DNA of 39,939 nucleotides from Lachnospiraceae bacterium (GTDB lineage: Bacteria; Bacillota; Clostridia; Lachnospirales; Lachnospiraceae), in NCBI GenBank assembly GCA_016290905.1, contig JAEEVO010000015.1:1-39939 (forward strand), read 5' to 3'. Positions 25,701 to 33,647 of the stretch are shown here, piece after piece (positions within the stretch are counted from its first letter, which is position 1; each line of letters starts with the position of its first letter). The position numbers and the translations under genes are program-made. The notes below the pieces were generated by a model. That model worked only from the letters and a program-made list of their open reading frames with translations, searched no databases and was not told the origin of the DNA.

Positions 25701-26471
25701 TTACCATCCTTGCTCAATGAGCCAGCCGTTCAGGCCGCGTTCCCTGCTCCTGATGTCACTGTTGTTTTCCGGCTTGCCTAAATTATACTCTCCTTTTATG
25801 TTTCCGTCAACTATATATATTACCCTGCTGCATTTTGCCGCTACCTTTGCGTCATGAGTTACAAGCATTATTGTCGTGCCTTCGCGGTTGATCTTTCCAA
25901 GCTCTGCCATAACCTCCTCCGAGCTTGAACGGTTGAGGGCTCCGGTAGGCTCGTCTGCAAAAATAAGCTTAGGTCTGTTTATCATGCTCCTACAGATACA
26001 TGCACGCTGAAGCTGTCCGCCGGAAACCTCGTTTATGTCATTTTCGGCGATATCAATGATACCGAGCTTTCTCATCAGCTCCTTGCCATATTCATTCTTC
26101 TCCTGCTTTGAAAGCTTATTTGCCTTAGACTGGCGTGCCGGAAGGATGATATTATCCAGGATGTTCAGGTTCTTCAGCATATACATCTGCTGGAAGATAA
26201 AACCCATCTCGTTAAGACGCACATCCGCCAGCTCCTTAGCTTTAAGCTTTGAAATATCCTTACCGCAGAAATTAACCTCGCCTGCGGTCATGTTATCCAT
26301 GCCAGACACGGTATAAAGCAGGGTTGACTTTCCCGAACCCGAAGGTCCCATGATGGCTATCATCTCACCCTCTTCAACATCAAAACTAACATTCCTAAGT
26401 ACATTGTTCTGCCTCTTATTAACAACATATGTCTTACATAAATCCTTAACTTCCAAAATCTTCTTAGCCAT
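25701..26471 (-). CDS. ABC transporter ATP-binding protein (LolD/MacB type)
   Basis: Powers the FtsX-type permease encoded upstream. The 256-residue ATPase has Walker A GPSGSGKST near 42, Q-loop FIFQQMYML, signature VSGGQLQRA near 147, Walker B LIFADEPTGAL near 167 and switch His VTHDAKV. GAGGATAATAAA precedes the start. The last 20 residues after GEYNLGK are an extra tail. This class drives peptide or lipoprotein extraction and antimicrobial-peptide resistance rather than solute uptake. Confidence 0.93.
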   Translation of the reverse strand: MAKKILEVKDLCKTYVVNKRQNNVLRNVSFDVEEGEMIAIMGPSGSGKSTLLYTVSGMDNMTAGEVNFCGKDISKLKAKELADVRLNEMGFIFQQMYMLKNLNILDNIILPARQSKANKLSKQEKNEYGKELMRKLGIIDIAENDINEVSGGQLQRACICRSMINRPKLIFADEPTGALNRSSSEEVMAELGKINREGTTIMLVTHDAKVAAKCSRVIYIVDGNIKGEYNLGKPENNSDIRSRERGLNGWLIEQGW

Positions 26472-26499
26472 TTTATTATCCTCTTTCTATTATATTTTA

Positions 26500-26690
26500 G
26501 ATCCTTCGCTCCGCTCAATCACAGGTCAATCACAGAACCTTCCCCATGATTGATTCTTACTCAATACTCTTATAAAACACTATTACGCTTCTCTGACAGT
26601 AATCTATCCATGACAGACGCTGTATCGGGGTTGAACCCGGCGGTGTTGCTCCTGCATACTCCGCTACGCGAAGACTTTTTGCGCTCTTAG
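26500..26690. other. Intergenic region with REP-like hairpin and TGTCATCCTGAGCG half repeat
   Basis: The 225-bp gap between permease and ATPase genes holds a half copy of the AGATCCTTCGCTCCGCTCA repeat (26500-26523). A hairpin TCAATCA..TGATTGA (26526-26553) encloses AGAACCTTCCCC, like the AGAACCGTCCCT hairpin at 38907-38936. Near 26635 is CGGGGTTGAACCCGG, a short palindrome. I see no gene or terminator with a U-tract. Confidence 0.5.
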
Positions 26691-26696
26691 GTGGGT

Positions 26697-29066
26697 CTAC
26701 TCAATACTATTGATCTCATTCGCACTGATATGCCTTACCGACATCGCTGTCAGAAACACTCCGACCAGCGTAGCAGCTATGATTATCGCAGGATATATCA
26801 CATAGCTTTCCAATACATTCGGATCAAAGATTATCTTCTTTGCACCCATTCCTTTGAAAATCGATCCCACAGATATCTGGCATACGGGATTGTTTAAGCA
26901 TATCGCTATCACGGTCGATATCAGCAATATTATGAAAACTCTTAAGGTCTGCCAGAATACAATGGCTGAATTTCTGAATCCCAATGCCTTCATACATGCT
27001 ATCTCGCCACGTTCCTTTGTAAGGAAGGACTTTTCCATAAGTACCGCTACCAAAATGTTGATCAGGATCACTACCAGAAGAACCAGCCATCTTGTATCAT
27101 CGAGGTAAGCTGCCGAATGGATTGTCTTGTCGGTAAACCCACCGGGCGTATATATTTCGTAATCCGGCAGGATTTCCTTCATCTTCTCCAGACGTGCCGC
27201 CGTCTCCTTATCTGAAGGGTTATCCGTGAACTCTATCTGTATTCCCCAGATACCGTTCATATATAAATAGTTCCTGTCATCATCCTGATGGAATCTAACA
27301 CCTTCGCCCCTGTTCGTCATGGTCTCAAAGGTACCGGAAACGATATAGTCTCTTGATCCGTCCGGATCGGTAACGGTAACAGTGTCACCTATCGTTGCAT
27401 GAAGACTATCCAGCAGCATATAATGGACTGCGATTTCATTCGGGTTCTGTGGTGCTGAACCATCAACATAGTTATCATAATCTTTCGTATCGGTATTCAC
27501 TCCGAGAAATGCCATCGAATTTACTTTCATATCTCCATTTTTCAGGGAATAATTAAACAATACCTCAGCGCCAACCTTTGCGGGCATACCGTTCTGTTCA
27601 AGGATAAGCCTTATGTTTTCGAGCTCCTTCTTTAGTATTTCCTTACCGTTTTCATTATGGTAATCGGTAATATTCTTTGTACTTGAAAGATATGCATCCG
27701 CTTCTGTTACACCGAACCATCTGACAAGCTTTTCGCTCTTTAAGGTGCTTATACAGTTGAGAACTATCATTACAAGCAGGATCCCGATACTGAAGGTTAC
27801 GATCATTACCATGAAGCGCTTTAATCCGCTTAAGATATCATTTATCGCCATGAACGGAGCCGGACGTACGCCGGACTTTGAAAGCCTCAGGAAACCTTTC
27901 TTCTTATATCTTTCTCCTGTACTGCCGTTCCTTATCGCATCAACCGGAGTATACTTCTTTATAAGCCTCGTGGAACGGAATCCGAAGAACATTACTATCG
28001 CCACAACCACTATCGCGCTTATTATCGAAAGCATCAGAGAACCCTCATCGGAAATCACAATGGTTTCCTTGGTCTTTTCCATAAGCATATCCGCAAAAGG
28101 AAATGAGCATATAAATCCGATCACCGCTCCAAGCACGGCAAGCGCCAGATACTTTACCAGATACAGCATCCTGATACCGGCACTCGGTATACCTATCGCC
28201 TTCATGATACCTATTTCCCTGAACTCCTCGCTTATTGTAAAGGATATTGTAAACTTAAGTATAAACAAGGCGATGATGATAAGGCAGATACTTACTATCA
28301 TGAGAAGTCCCGCAACAACCATTTCCATAAGGTAAGTAAGTTTCATCGTACCCTTCTTTTCCATAAAGGCAATGTTTGTACAGTCGGCAAGCTCTTTTCT
28401 TAAGTCATCCGTATTATCCGTATAGAAATAATCAATACTTCCAAGATACTCATCTACATTTTCCGCTTTCAGATATTCACAGAAATCCTCTTCACTTATC
28501 AGGAATCTCGGGGAATCTATAAGTGAGCCTCCGAAGAACGCATCCTTTAACACTCCAAGTATCTTAAACTCCTTCTCTATACCGTCTATGGTGATCCTTA
28601 TCGTATCCCCGATTTCGGATTTAAGTGCTTCCAGGGCACTTTTTCTGATGTAGATCCCACCTTTGGGAACCTCGGTAAGATTCATATTGTTCTCACCGTA
28701 AAAATACTTGTTTATCTTTCTTTCAAAAGAGCTGATCATTACTATTTCGGCAACTTTTATCACCTCTCCCGATCCGACCTTGATTCCCTCTACGTTGTAA
28801 AGTATCGGTTCAGCTTTAACATCCTTTACATAGGGAAGCTCTCTTGCTATTTCTACGGCGGTCTTTTCCGCTCCCTGTGCTCTTTCGAGTGCCAGGAAAT
28901 CGCCTACTTCCGCTTCATTAAAAAACTTATCGAGTGAATTAAATGTACCCGACAGATTTGTCACACTTGAACATACAAACGTCACCGACATAATGACGAA
29001 TATGAATATGATGAAATTCATTGTCTTTTTTCTTTTAAGATCTCTCTTCAGTATCTCTAAAAACAT
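26697..29066 (-). CDS. FtsX-like ABC transporter permease with two extracytoplasmic domains
   Basis: The 789-residue protein has the duplicated FtsX plan: one helix near the N-terminus (about 17-37), a large extracytoplasmic domain (about 40-245), three helices up to about 370, a helix near 420-440, a second extracytoplasmic domain (about 445-665) and three final helices. EEFREIGIMKAIGIP and ERGEIACMKALGFRN are the conserved cytoplasmic coupling segments of each half. This fits MacB/LolC-type mechanotransmission or antimicrobial-peptide export. AAGGAG precedes the start. It is the first gene of the permease-ATPase-regulator-kinase order. The substrate is unknown. Confidence 0.9.
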   Translation of the reverse strand: MFLEILKRDLKRKKTMNFIIFIFVIMSVTFVCSSVTNLSGTFNSLDKFFNEAEVGDFLALERAQGAEKTAVEIARELPYVKDVKAEPILYNVEGIKVGSGEVIKVAEIVMISSFERKINKYFYGENNMNLTEVPKGGIYIRKSALEALKSEIGDTIRITIDGIEKEFKILGVLKDAFFGGSLIDSPRFLISEEDFCEYLKAENVDEYLGSIDYFYTDNTDDLRKELADCTNIAFMEKKGTMKLTYLMEMVVAGLLMIVSICLIIIALFILKFTISFTISEEFREIGIMKAIGIPSAGIRMLYLVKYLALAVLGAVIGFICSFPFADMLMEKTKETIVISDEGSLMLSIISAIVVVAIVMFFGFRSTRLIKKYTPVDAIRNGSTGERYKKKGFLRLSKSGVRPAPFMAINDILSGLKRFMVMIVTFSIGILLVMIVLNCISTLKSEKLVRWFGVTEADAYLSSTKNITDYHNENGKEILKKELENIRLILEQNGMPAKVGAEVLFNYSLKNGDMKVNSMAFLGVNTDTKDYDNYVDGSAPQNPNEIAVHYMLLDSLHATIGDTVTVTDPDGSRDYIVSGTFETMTNRGEGVRFHQDDDRNYLYMNGIWGIQIEFTDNPSDKETAARLEKMKEILPDYEIYTPGGFTDKTIHSAAYLDDTRWLVLLVVILINILVAVLMEKSFLTKERGEIACMKALGFRNSAIVFWQTLRVFIILLISTVIAICLNNPVCQISVGSIFKGMGAKKIIFDPNVLESYVIYPAIIIAATLVGVFLTAMSVRHISANEINSIE

Positions 29067-29195
29067 CTTTTCTTTCTCCTTAAAGTTTTTCCCAACGTTG
29101 TGAGTTAAGTATAAAACACAAATTATTAAACAGTCATTAAATACTAAAAAAATTTTTTAACTTTTTTTGCTTGATTTTAGTTTTCCGGTAACGAC

Positions 29196-29235
29196 AAAAA
29201 AAAGACGGTCCGAATGAATAATCATAAGGATCGCC
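29196..29235 (-). terminator. Rho-independent terminator of the VOC gene
   Basis: On the minus strand GGCGATCC (29235-29228) pairs with GGACCGTC (29211-29204) with one mismatch, followed by TTTTTTTT. It lies 13 bases past the VOC stop codon. Confidence 0.75.
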
Positions 29236-29247
29236 TTACTTATTAAA

Positions 29248-29622
29248 TTATTTTATATGCTGAACCAGATTAATGGCGAATCCGGTCGAACTAAGCATTA
29301 CTGCAGCCTTTGATGAACCATCTTCTATAAATTTATCGCCGTATATATTCTTAAATCCATGATCTATAAGCAGCTTGTATGCCTCATCGAAGTCATCCAC
29401 GTTCATCCTTATGGCTATAAGATCACGGTCAAGTATATCCAGGTCGGGTTGAGATATATCAAGATAAAACCCGTTTTCATCCTTCATCCTGATACCGGTG
29501 ACATCCATTTCGCCAAGCCCTTCCTTTTTGTGTCTTTTCGAAAAACCAAGTTTTTCAAACAGCTCAACCAGAGAGCCGGCATCCTTTGTTATTATCTGAG
29601 GGTTAAAAGTAGTGATCTTCAT
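29248..29622 (-). CDS. VOC superfamily (glyoxalase-like) protein
   Basis: The 124-residue protein shows the paired beta-alpha-beta-beta-beta pattern of the vicinal oxygen chelate fold: ITTFNPQIITKDAGSLVELF, LGEMDVTGIRMKDENGFYLD, IRMNVDDFDEAYKLLIDHGF and MLSSTGFAINLVQHIK. A full set of metal ligands is not obvious, so it may bind a small molecule rather than act as an enzyme. AAGGAGGAG lies upstream. It is a single-gene unit with its own consensus promoter and terminator. Confidence 0.75.
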   Translation of the reverse strand: MKITTFNPQIITKDAGSLVELFEKLGFSKRHKKEGLGEMDVTGIRMKDENGFYLDISQPDLDILDRDLIAIRMNVDDFDEAYKLLIDHGFKNIYGDKFIEDGSSKAAVMLSSTGFAINLVQHIK

Positions 29623-29667
29623 AGTTGTCTCCTCCTTAAAACAGTATAAATCTATACCAAGTATTAT

Positions 29668-29696
29668 ATTATAAACCCAATCGTGTCATATGTCAA
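29668..29696 (-). promoter_or_regulatory. Perfect consensus promoter of the VOC gene
   Basis: TTGACA (29696-29691) and TATAAT (29673-29668) are separated by exactly 17 bases, a full match to the housekeeping sigma consensus. Confidence 0.88.
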
Positions 29697-29704
29697 GTAA
29701 ATAT

Positions 29705-29739
29705 CCTCAAAGAGTATTCCTAAGGGACACTCTTTGAGG
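29705..29739. other. 11-bp inverted repeat between divergent promoters
   Basis: CCTCAAAGAGT and ACTCTTTGAGG flank a 13-base loop. No U-tract follows on either strand, and it lies between the divergent VOC and cystatin-like promoters, so an operator or an insulating hairpin is more likely than a terminator. Confidence 0.6.
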
Positions 29740-29757
29740 TAAAACCATATGTTTTCA

Positions 29758-29786
29758 TTGACTTTTCTCACCTTTTGAGATAAAAT
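29758..29786 (+). promoter_or_regulatory. Promoter of the secreted cystatin-like gene
   Basis: TTGACT (29758-29763) and TAAAAT (29781-29786) are 17 bases apart, each five of six matches. Transcription would start near 29793, at the edge of a perfect palindrome. Confidence 0.8.
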
Positions 29787-29793
29787 AATCATA

Positions 29794-29813
29794 CGGGGAA
29801 GTATACTTCCCCG
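29794..29813. promoter_or_regulatory. 20-bp perfect palindrome at the transcription start
   Basis: CGGGGAAGTA is followed by its exact reverse complement TACTTCCCCG. It begins within a few bases of the predicted start site, so it is either an operator that blocks initiation or a 5'-terminal mRNA stem-loop that protects the transcript. Confidence 0.75.
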
Positions 29814-29900
29814 ATATTATCTTTCATTTCCTCAAGGCTTGTTTTCATTATGTCAGTCAGGTCTTTAGAAAATGAAGGAAAAACTTCAGGAGGAAAGATT

Positions 29901-30992
29901 ATGAAAAAAGCAAGGATCATCACAACATTGTTACTTGTAGCAACACTTTGTTTTGCTACCTTTGCAGTTCCTTTCAAGGGCACTAACGCAGCTGAAAGCA
30001 CTGTAAAGATCACCTCAAAGGCTATGAAAAAAGCCAAACCCGGCCTTGATCTCTATGTCAGCGGCATACTGCTGAACGTAAAGGCTATGAAGGTTTCCGC
30101 AAAGGTTGACGGAACAAAGACCACTCTCATTTATGTACCTGCTGCACCCGTAGCAGAATTCTTCACAATTGACTACGCAGCTAAGAAGAAAAAGGTTACT
30201 CTTTCATCATTTGACGGATACAAGCTCACCTTCAAGGTAGGCAAGGACGGATACAAGCTCACCGGTCCCGATATAACGGATACCTTCATGGCAGGAAGAG
30301 CAGTTATCAAGAACGATCTGGTTTATGTTCCCGTAGATGTATTCACCACCATCGGCGCATACTTAGGCTTACCCATCAATGCTAACTTAGACGGAAAGAA
30401 GCTTGAGATCAGTACTGTAAGTATCGGCGGCGATGATATCATAACAGGCGGCTGGGAAGCAGCTGCATCTCCCGTTGTTTCTTCAAAGGTTGCAAAGCTT
30501 GTTAAGAAGGCTTCAAAGGAAATTGCAAGTTCAACCGTTACTCCTGTTGCTCTTCTTGCAACCCAGCTTGTATCAGGAACAAATTACAAGCTCCTTTGCA
30601 GATTTCAGGAAATCGATTCCGGTGAAATATCTTATGTTATAGCAGTTATGTATGTAGATCTTGAAGGAAATGCAGAATTTACAGAGCTCCATGATACCGG
30701 TGTTGATTCAAATGTAAACAATCTCCCCGGCGGATGGTCACAGCCTCCCACAGTAGAGATGACAGATCAGTATCTGGCAGCTTTCGATCAGGTTATGGCA
30801 GAACTTGACGGAGTTTCATACACTCCTTTAGCAGTTCTTGAGTATCAGGTTGTAGCAGGCGTTAACGCATGTGTATTATGTGAATCTACAGTTGTTTACC
30901 CCGGTGCAGAGCCTTACTATTCATTCGTATACTTCTTCATCGACTTAGCCGGCGGCAAAGCAAGCATCACCGATATTGTTCGTGCTGAATAA
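29901..30992 (+). CDS. Secreted stalk-domain protein with two cystatin-like domains
   Basis: The 363-residue product starts with a Sec signal peptide (ending near TNAAES). Residues about 40-170 match a copper amine oxidase N-terminal-like (stalk) domain, with AGRAVIKNDLVYVPVDVF. Two related C-terminal domains follow. The first begins TGGWEAA near 182 and has QLVSGTNYKLLCR near 221; the second begins PGGWSQP near 275 and has QVVAGVNACVLCE near 315. The N-terminal Gly-Gly and the Q-x-V-x-G hairpin are the inhibitory hallmarks of cystatins, so cysteine-protease inhibition is a reasonable guess but unproven. The start at 29901 has AGGAGGAAA 4-8 bases upstream; an upstream ATG at 29850 lacks a signal sequence. 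It is monocistronic, with strong codon regularity (GCA, AAG, CTT) suggesting high expression. Confidence 0.8.
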   Translation: MKKARIITTLLLVATLCFATFAVPFKGTNAAESTVKITSKAMKKAKPGLDLYVSGILLNVKAMKVSAKVDGTKTTLIYVPAAPVAEFFTIDYAAKKKKVTLSSFDGYKLTFKVGKDGYKLTGPDITDTFMAGRAVIKNDLVYVPVDVFTTIGAYLGLPINANLDGKKLEISTVSIGGDDIITGGWEAAASPVVSSKVAKLVKKASKEIASSTVTPVALLATQLVSGTNYKLLCRFQEIDSGEISYVIAVMYVDLEGNAEFTELHDTGVDSNVNNLPGGWSQPPTVEMTDQYLAAFDQVMAELDGVSYTPLAVLEYQVVAGVNACVLCESTVVYPGAEPYYSFVYFFIDLAGGKASITDIVRAE

Positions 30993-31022
30993 AATATAGC
31001 GGTGACATTGACTTAAAAGAAA

Positions 31023-31057
31023 CAGGCAGGAGAAAAAACTCCTGCCTGCTTTTTTTA
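31023..31057. terminator. Bidirectional rho-independent terminator
   Basis: CAGGCAGGAG-AAAAAA-CTCCTGCCTG is a perfect 10-bp stem, followed by CTTTTTTTA on the plus strand and by TTTCTTTT on the minus strand. It ends both the cystatin-like gene and the converging ABC-F gene. Confidence 0.93.
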
Positions 31058-31060
31058 TTT

Positions 31061-32857
31061 TTATGCTTGTTTATTAAAACTGTCCACCATTTCCTGAAGC
31101 TCGATGAATCTTTCCATCTTACGTTCAATCTCAGCTTCTGTTTCTTCCTTTTTCTTTCCGAGCTCCATAAGCTTTGAAAAATCCGTTGTTGCTCCGGCCA
31201 TCTGTTTTTCGAGATCTGCACAGAGCTGTTCAAGCTCTTCTATCTCAGATTCGATATTATCATATTCCTGCTGTTCCTTATACGAAAGCTTTGTCTTCTC
31301 ACGCTGTGCCCGATAAACTGTCTTTGAAGAGTTCTTAGTTCCTTTTCCCGTATCATCCTTAAGCTCCGGTTCCTGCCTTCTGTGCGATGCAAGATCGGAA
31401 TATCCGCCTTCACTCTGAAGAAGCGTTCCTCCGGGCTCAAATTCAAAAATCCTTGTGACAACACGATCAAGAAAATATCTGTCATGGCTTACCGTGATAA
31501 CTATCCCGGCAAATCCGTCAAGGTAATCCTCAAGTATCCTCAAGGTCCGGATATCAAGATCGTTTGTCGGCTCATCAAGTATAATGACATTGGGCTGTTC
31601 CATGAGAACCCTCAGCAGATACAGTCTCCTCTTTTCTCCGCCCGAAAGCTTTGAAATGGGTGCATACTGCATATCGGGAGTAAAAAGAAATCTCTCACAC
31701 ATTGCGGACGCGGATATCATTCCGTCAACAGTCCTTATATATTCCGCAGTATCCTTTATATACTCAAGAACACCTTTTGTACCGTCAAGGGCATCGTTTT
31801 CCTGACCGAAATATCCTATTTTTATGGTCTGCCCTATCTCTACCGAACCTGTATCCGGGATTACCATTCCCGTTATACATTTTAAAAGCGTAGACTTTCC
31901 GCATCCGTTCGGTCCGACGATCCCGATCCTGTCGAGCTTATTGAATATGTAGGAAAAATCCTTAAATAGTGTCTTACCCTCATACGACTTTGAGATATTT
32001 TCAAGAATGATCGTCTTATTCCCCATCCTCGACGGCAGTGAACTCAGTTCCACCAGCCTCTCATCCTCAGGACGTTCTCTGTCACGAAGCGCCTCAAATC
32101 TTTCAATATGCGCCTTCTGTTTGGTCGAACGTGCCCTCGCTCCCCGAAGCATCCACGCAAGATCCTTCCTGTACAGTGCCATTGCCTTTCTTTCGGCAGC
32201 CTGCTCGTAATCAAGGCGCTGCTGTTTCAGTTCAAGAAATCCGGAGTAATTTGCCTCATATTTGTAAACATTTCCCTTGTCGATCTCCAGTATCCTGTCA
32301 GTTACCTCGTCCAGGAAATATCTGTCATGAGTGATCATCAGCAGTGCACCCTTAAAACGCTTCAGGTAATCCTCCAGCCATTCTATCATCTCAGAATCCA
32401 GATGATTGGTCGGCTCATCGAGTATCAGCAGATCCGAAGGCGTCATTATTGCCGCTACAAGTGCTGCCCTTTTCTTCTGGCCTCCGGAAAGTATCCCCGG
32501 ATTGCACTCCGGATCGTCTATCCCGAATTTGGCAAGATTGGCTTTTATCTCTCCCATCTTATCCCAGTTATCCGCACCGGCATATATCTTCGCGGTTATA
32601 TTTTCAAGGAGAGACCTGTCCATATCAAAAACGGGATTCTGCGGCAGATATGAAATCCTTAAGCTGTTGCCCTTTACCACCTTACCGTTGTCAGGCTCCA
32701 CTACTCCTGCAGCTATGGAAAGCAAGGTTGATTTACCCGTTCCGTTTATACCGACAACGCCGATCTTGTCTGTATCGCTGATGCCGACCGAAACATTGTT
32801 CAGTACCGGCTTTGCCATAAATGTCTTAGAAACATTTTCTATATTTAAAATATTCAT
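31061..32857 (-). CDS. ABC-F family ATPase (Uup-like)
   Basis: Soluble tandem-ATPase ribosome factor of about 598 residues without membrane segments. Both halves carry Walker A (GINGTGKST near 37 and GPNGCGKST near 345), signatures LSGGQKKRA and LSGGEKRRL, and Walker B LLILDEPTNHLD and VIILDEPTNDLD. The inter-domain linker contains RRGARARSTKQKAH-like basic sequence. A C-terminal coiled coil (IESEIEELEQLCADLEKQMA onwards) matches the Uup-type ABC_tran_CTD. Roles in this class include rescue of stalled ribosomes and, for some, antibiotic protection; which applies here cannot be told from sequence alone. The start at 32857 has GGTGA upstream, and the longer frame from 32920 would begin inside the -35 box. 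Confidence 0.92.
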   Translation of the reverse strand: MNILNIENVSKTFMAKPVLNNVSVGISDTDKIGVVGINGTGKSTLLSIAAGVVEPDNGKVVKGNSLRISYLPQNPVFDMDRSLLENITAKIYAGADNWDKMGEIKANLAKFGIDDPECNPGILSGGQKKRAALVAAIMTPSDLLILDEPTNHLDSEMIEWLEDYLKRFKGALLMITHDRYFLDEVTDRILEIDKGNVYKYEANYSGFLELKQQRLDYEQAAERKAMALYRKDLAWMLRGARARSTKQKAHIERFEALRDRERPEDERLVELSSLPSRMGNKTIILENISKSYEGKTLFKDFSYIFNKLDRIGIVGPNGCGKSTLLKCITGMVIPDTGSVEIGQTIKIGYFGQENDALDGTKGVLEYIKDTAEYIRTVDGMISASAMCERFLFTPDMQYAPISKLSGGEKRRLYLLRVLMEQPNVIILDEPTNDLDIRTLRILEDYLDGFAGIVITVSHDRYFLDRVVTRIFEFEPGGTLLQSEGGYSDLASHRRQEPELKDDTGKGTKNSSKTVYRAQREKTKLSYKEQQEYDNIESEIEELEQLCADLEKQMAGATTDFSKLMELGKKKEETEAEIERKMERFIELQEMVDSFNKQA

Positions 32858-32891
32858 TTGATCTTCACCATGTTCGTATATTTTCTGATAA

Positions 32892-32920
32892 AGTATATCA
32901 AATCGTAACGTTCCCGTCAA
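32892..32920 (-). promoter_or_regulatory. Promoter of the ABC-F gene
   Basis: TTGACG (32920-32915) and TATACT (32897-32892) are separated by 17 bases. It lies just after the terminator of the upstream MBL gene. Confidence 0.75.
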
Positions 32921-32926
32921 TGCCCA

Positions 32927-32957
32927 TAAAAAAACCTTACCCGGCTGAGTAAGGTTT
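32927..32957 (-). terminator. Rho-independent terminator after the MBL gene
   Basis: On the minus strand AAACCTTAC (32957-32949) pairs with GTAAGGTTT (32940-32932) around an 8-base loop and is followed by a run of Ts and TTTAT. It closes the DUF6273-MBL transcript. Confidence 0.85.
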
Positions 32958-32996
32958 TCCGTATGTTATTCTGTTCATAACACTGAACATATCTCG

Positions 32997-33629
32997 TCAA
33001 TACTGCTTAATATTCTTAACCTCAATACCCTGATCAACGTTTGACTTAAAGGTCTCAGCATCCTCCGGACTTCCTACAACGCCGCCGAAATGAACCGGAA
33101 TTGCGGTCTTCGGACGGATGATGTTTACCAGTTCCGCAGCCTCCTTGGCGTTCATCGTGTATTTCCCTCCGATGGGAACAAGTGCTATATCGCACTTTAC
33201 TTTCTTTGCCTCCTCAGTAGCATCGGTATCTCCGGCTATATAAATACGTTTTCCGTCAACATTAAGTATATAGCCTACCCAGCCGGCCTCCTTCGGATGA
33301 AAAGGTTTACCTATATTATAAGAAGGAATCGTATCAACGCTCAGTTTATCTACATTCAGGCTGTCACCTGGCTTTACCGTCACAATCCTGCCTACCATAC
33401 CGGATACTTCCCCGGCTTTTTTCTTCATGTTTTCCGGAACTACAAGGACCGAGTCGCCCGTGCTTACCTTCGGAATATCCTCCGGATTGAAATGATCGTA
33501 GTGATCATGTGTAACCAGGATATAATCCGCATCCTTCGGTGCTTCATTCATCCTGAACGGATCGATATAAATCTTTCCTATACTGCTGTCAACCCTAATA
33601 CTGTTCTGTGTAAATACCGTAATCTCCAT
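32997..33629 (-). CDS. Metallo-beta-lactamase fold hydrolase (UPF0173/UlaG-like)
   Basis: The 210-residue protein has the metal motif VTHDHYDHF near 45, further ligands in YIAGDTDAT near 130 and PVHFG near 180, and IGGKYTMNAKEAAEL, which is typical of the UPF0173/UlaG-like branch. A generic zinc or manganese hydrolase role is likely; the substrate is unknown. The start at 33629 (MEITVFTQNS) is chosen because GGAG lies 6 bases upstream. It begins 18 bases after the DUF6273 gene, so it is probably under the same riboswitch. Confidence 0.88.
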   Translation of the reverse strand: MEITVFTQNSIRVDSSIGKIYIDPFRMNEAPKDADYILVTHDHYDHFNPEDIPKVSTGDSVLVVPENMKKKAGEVSGMVGRIVTVKPGDSLNVDKLSVDTIPSYNIGKPFHPKEAGWVGYILNVDGKRIYIAGDTDATEEAKKVKCDIALVPIGGKYTMNAKEAAELVNIIRPKTAIPVHFGGVVGSPEDAETFKSNVDQGIEVKNIKQY

Positions 33630-33647
33630 ACGCCACTCCAATCTTTA

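Noticed and set aside
25575-25781. Plus-strand reading frame with repeated FFAKISETSALKQSLS peptide
   Set aside because: It is only the translation of the 48-bp hairpin repeat and runs into the ABC ATPase gene antisense; no ribosome site precedes it.
26615-26690. tRNA-like arm GGGTTCAACCC on the minus strand
   Set aside because: A T-arm-like palindrome is present, but no acceptor stem, D-arm or anticodon arm can be paired around it.
29705-29739. Rho-independent terminator
   Set aside because: The stem is good but no T-run follows on either strand, and it lies upstream of both divergent genes rather than after a gene.
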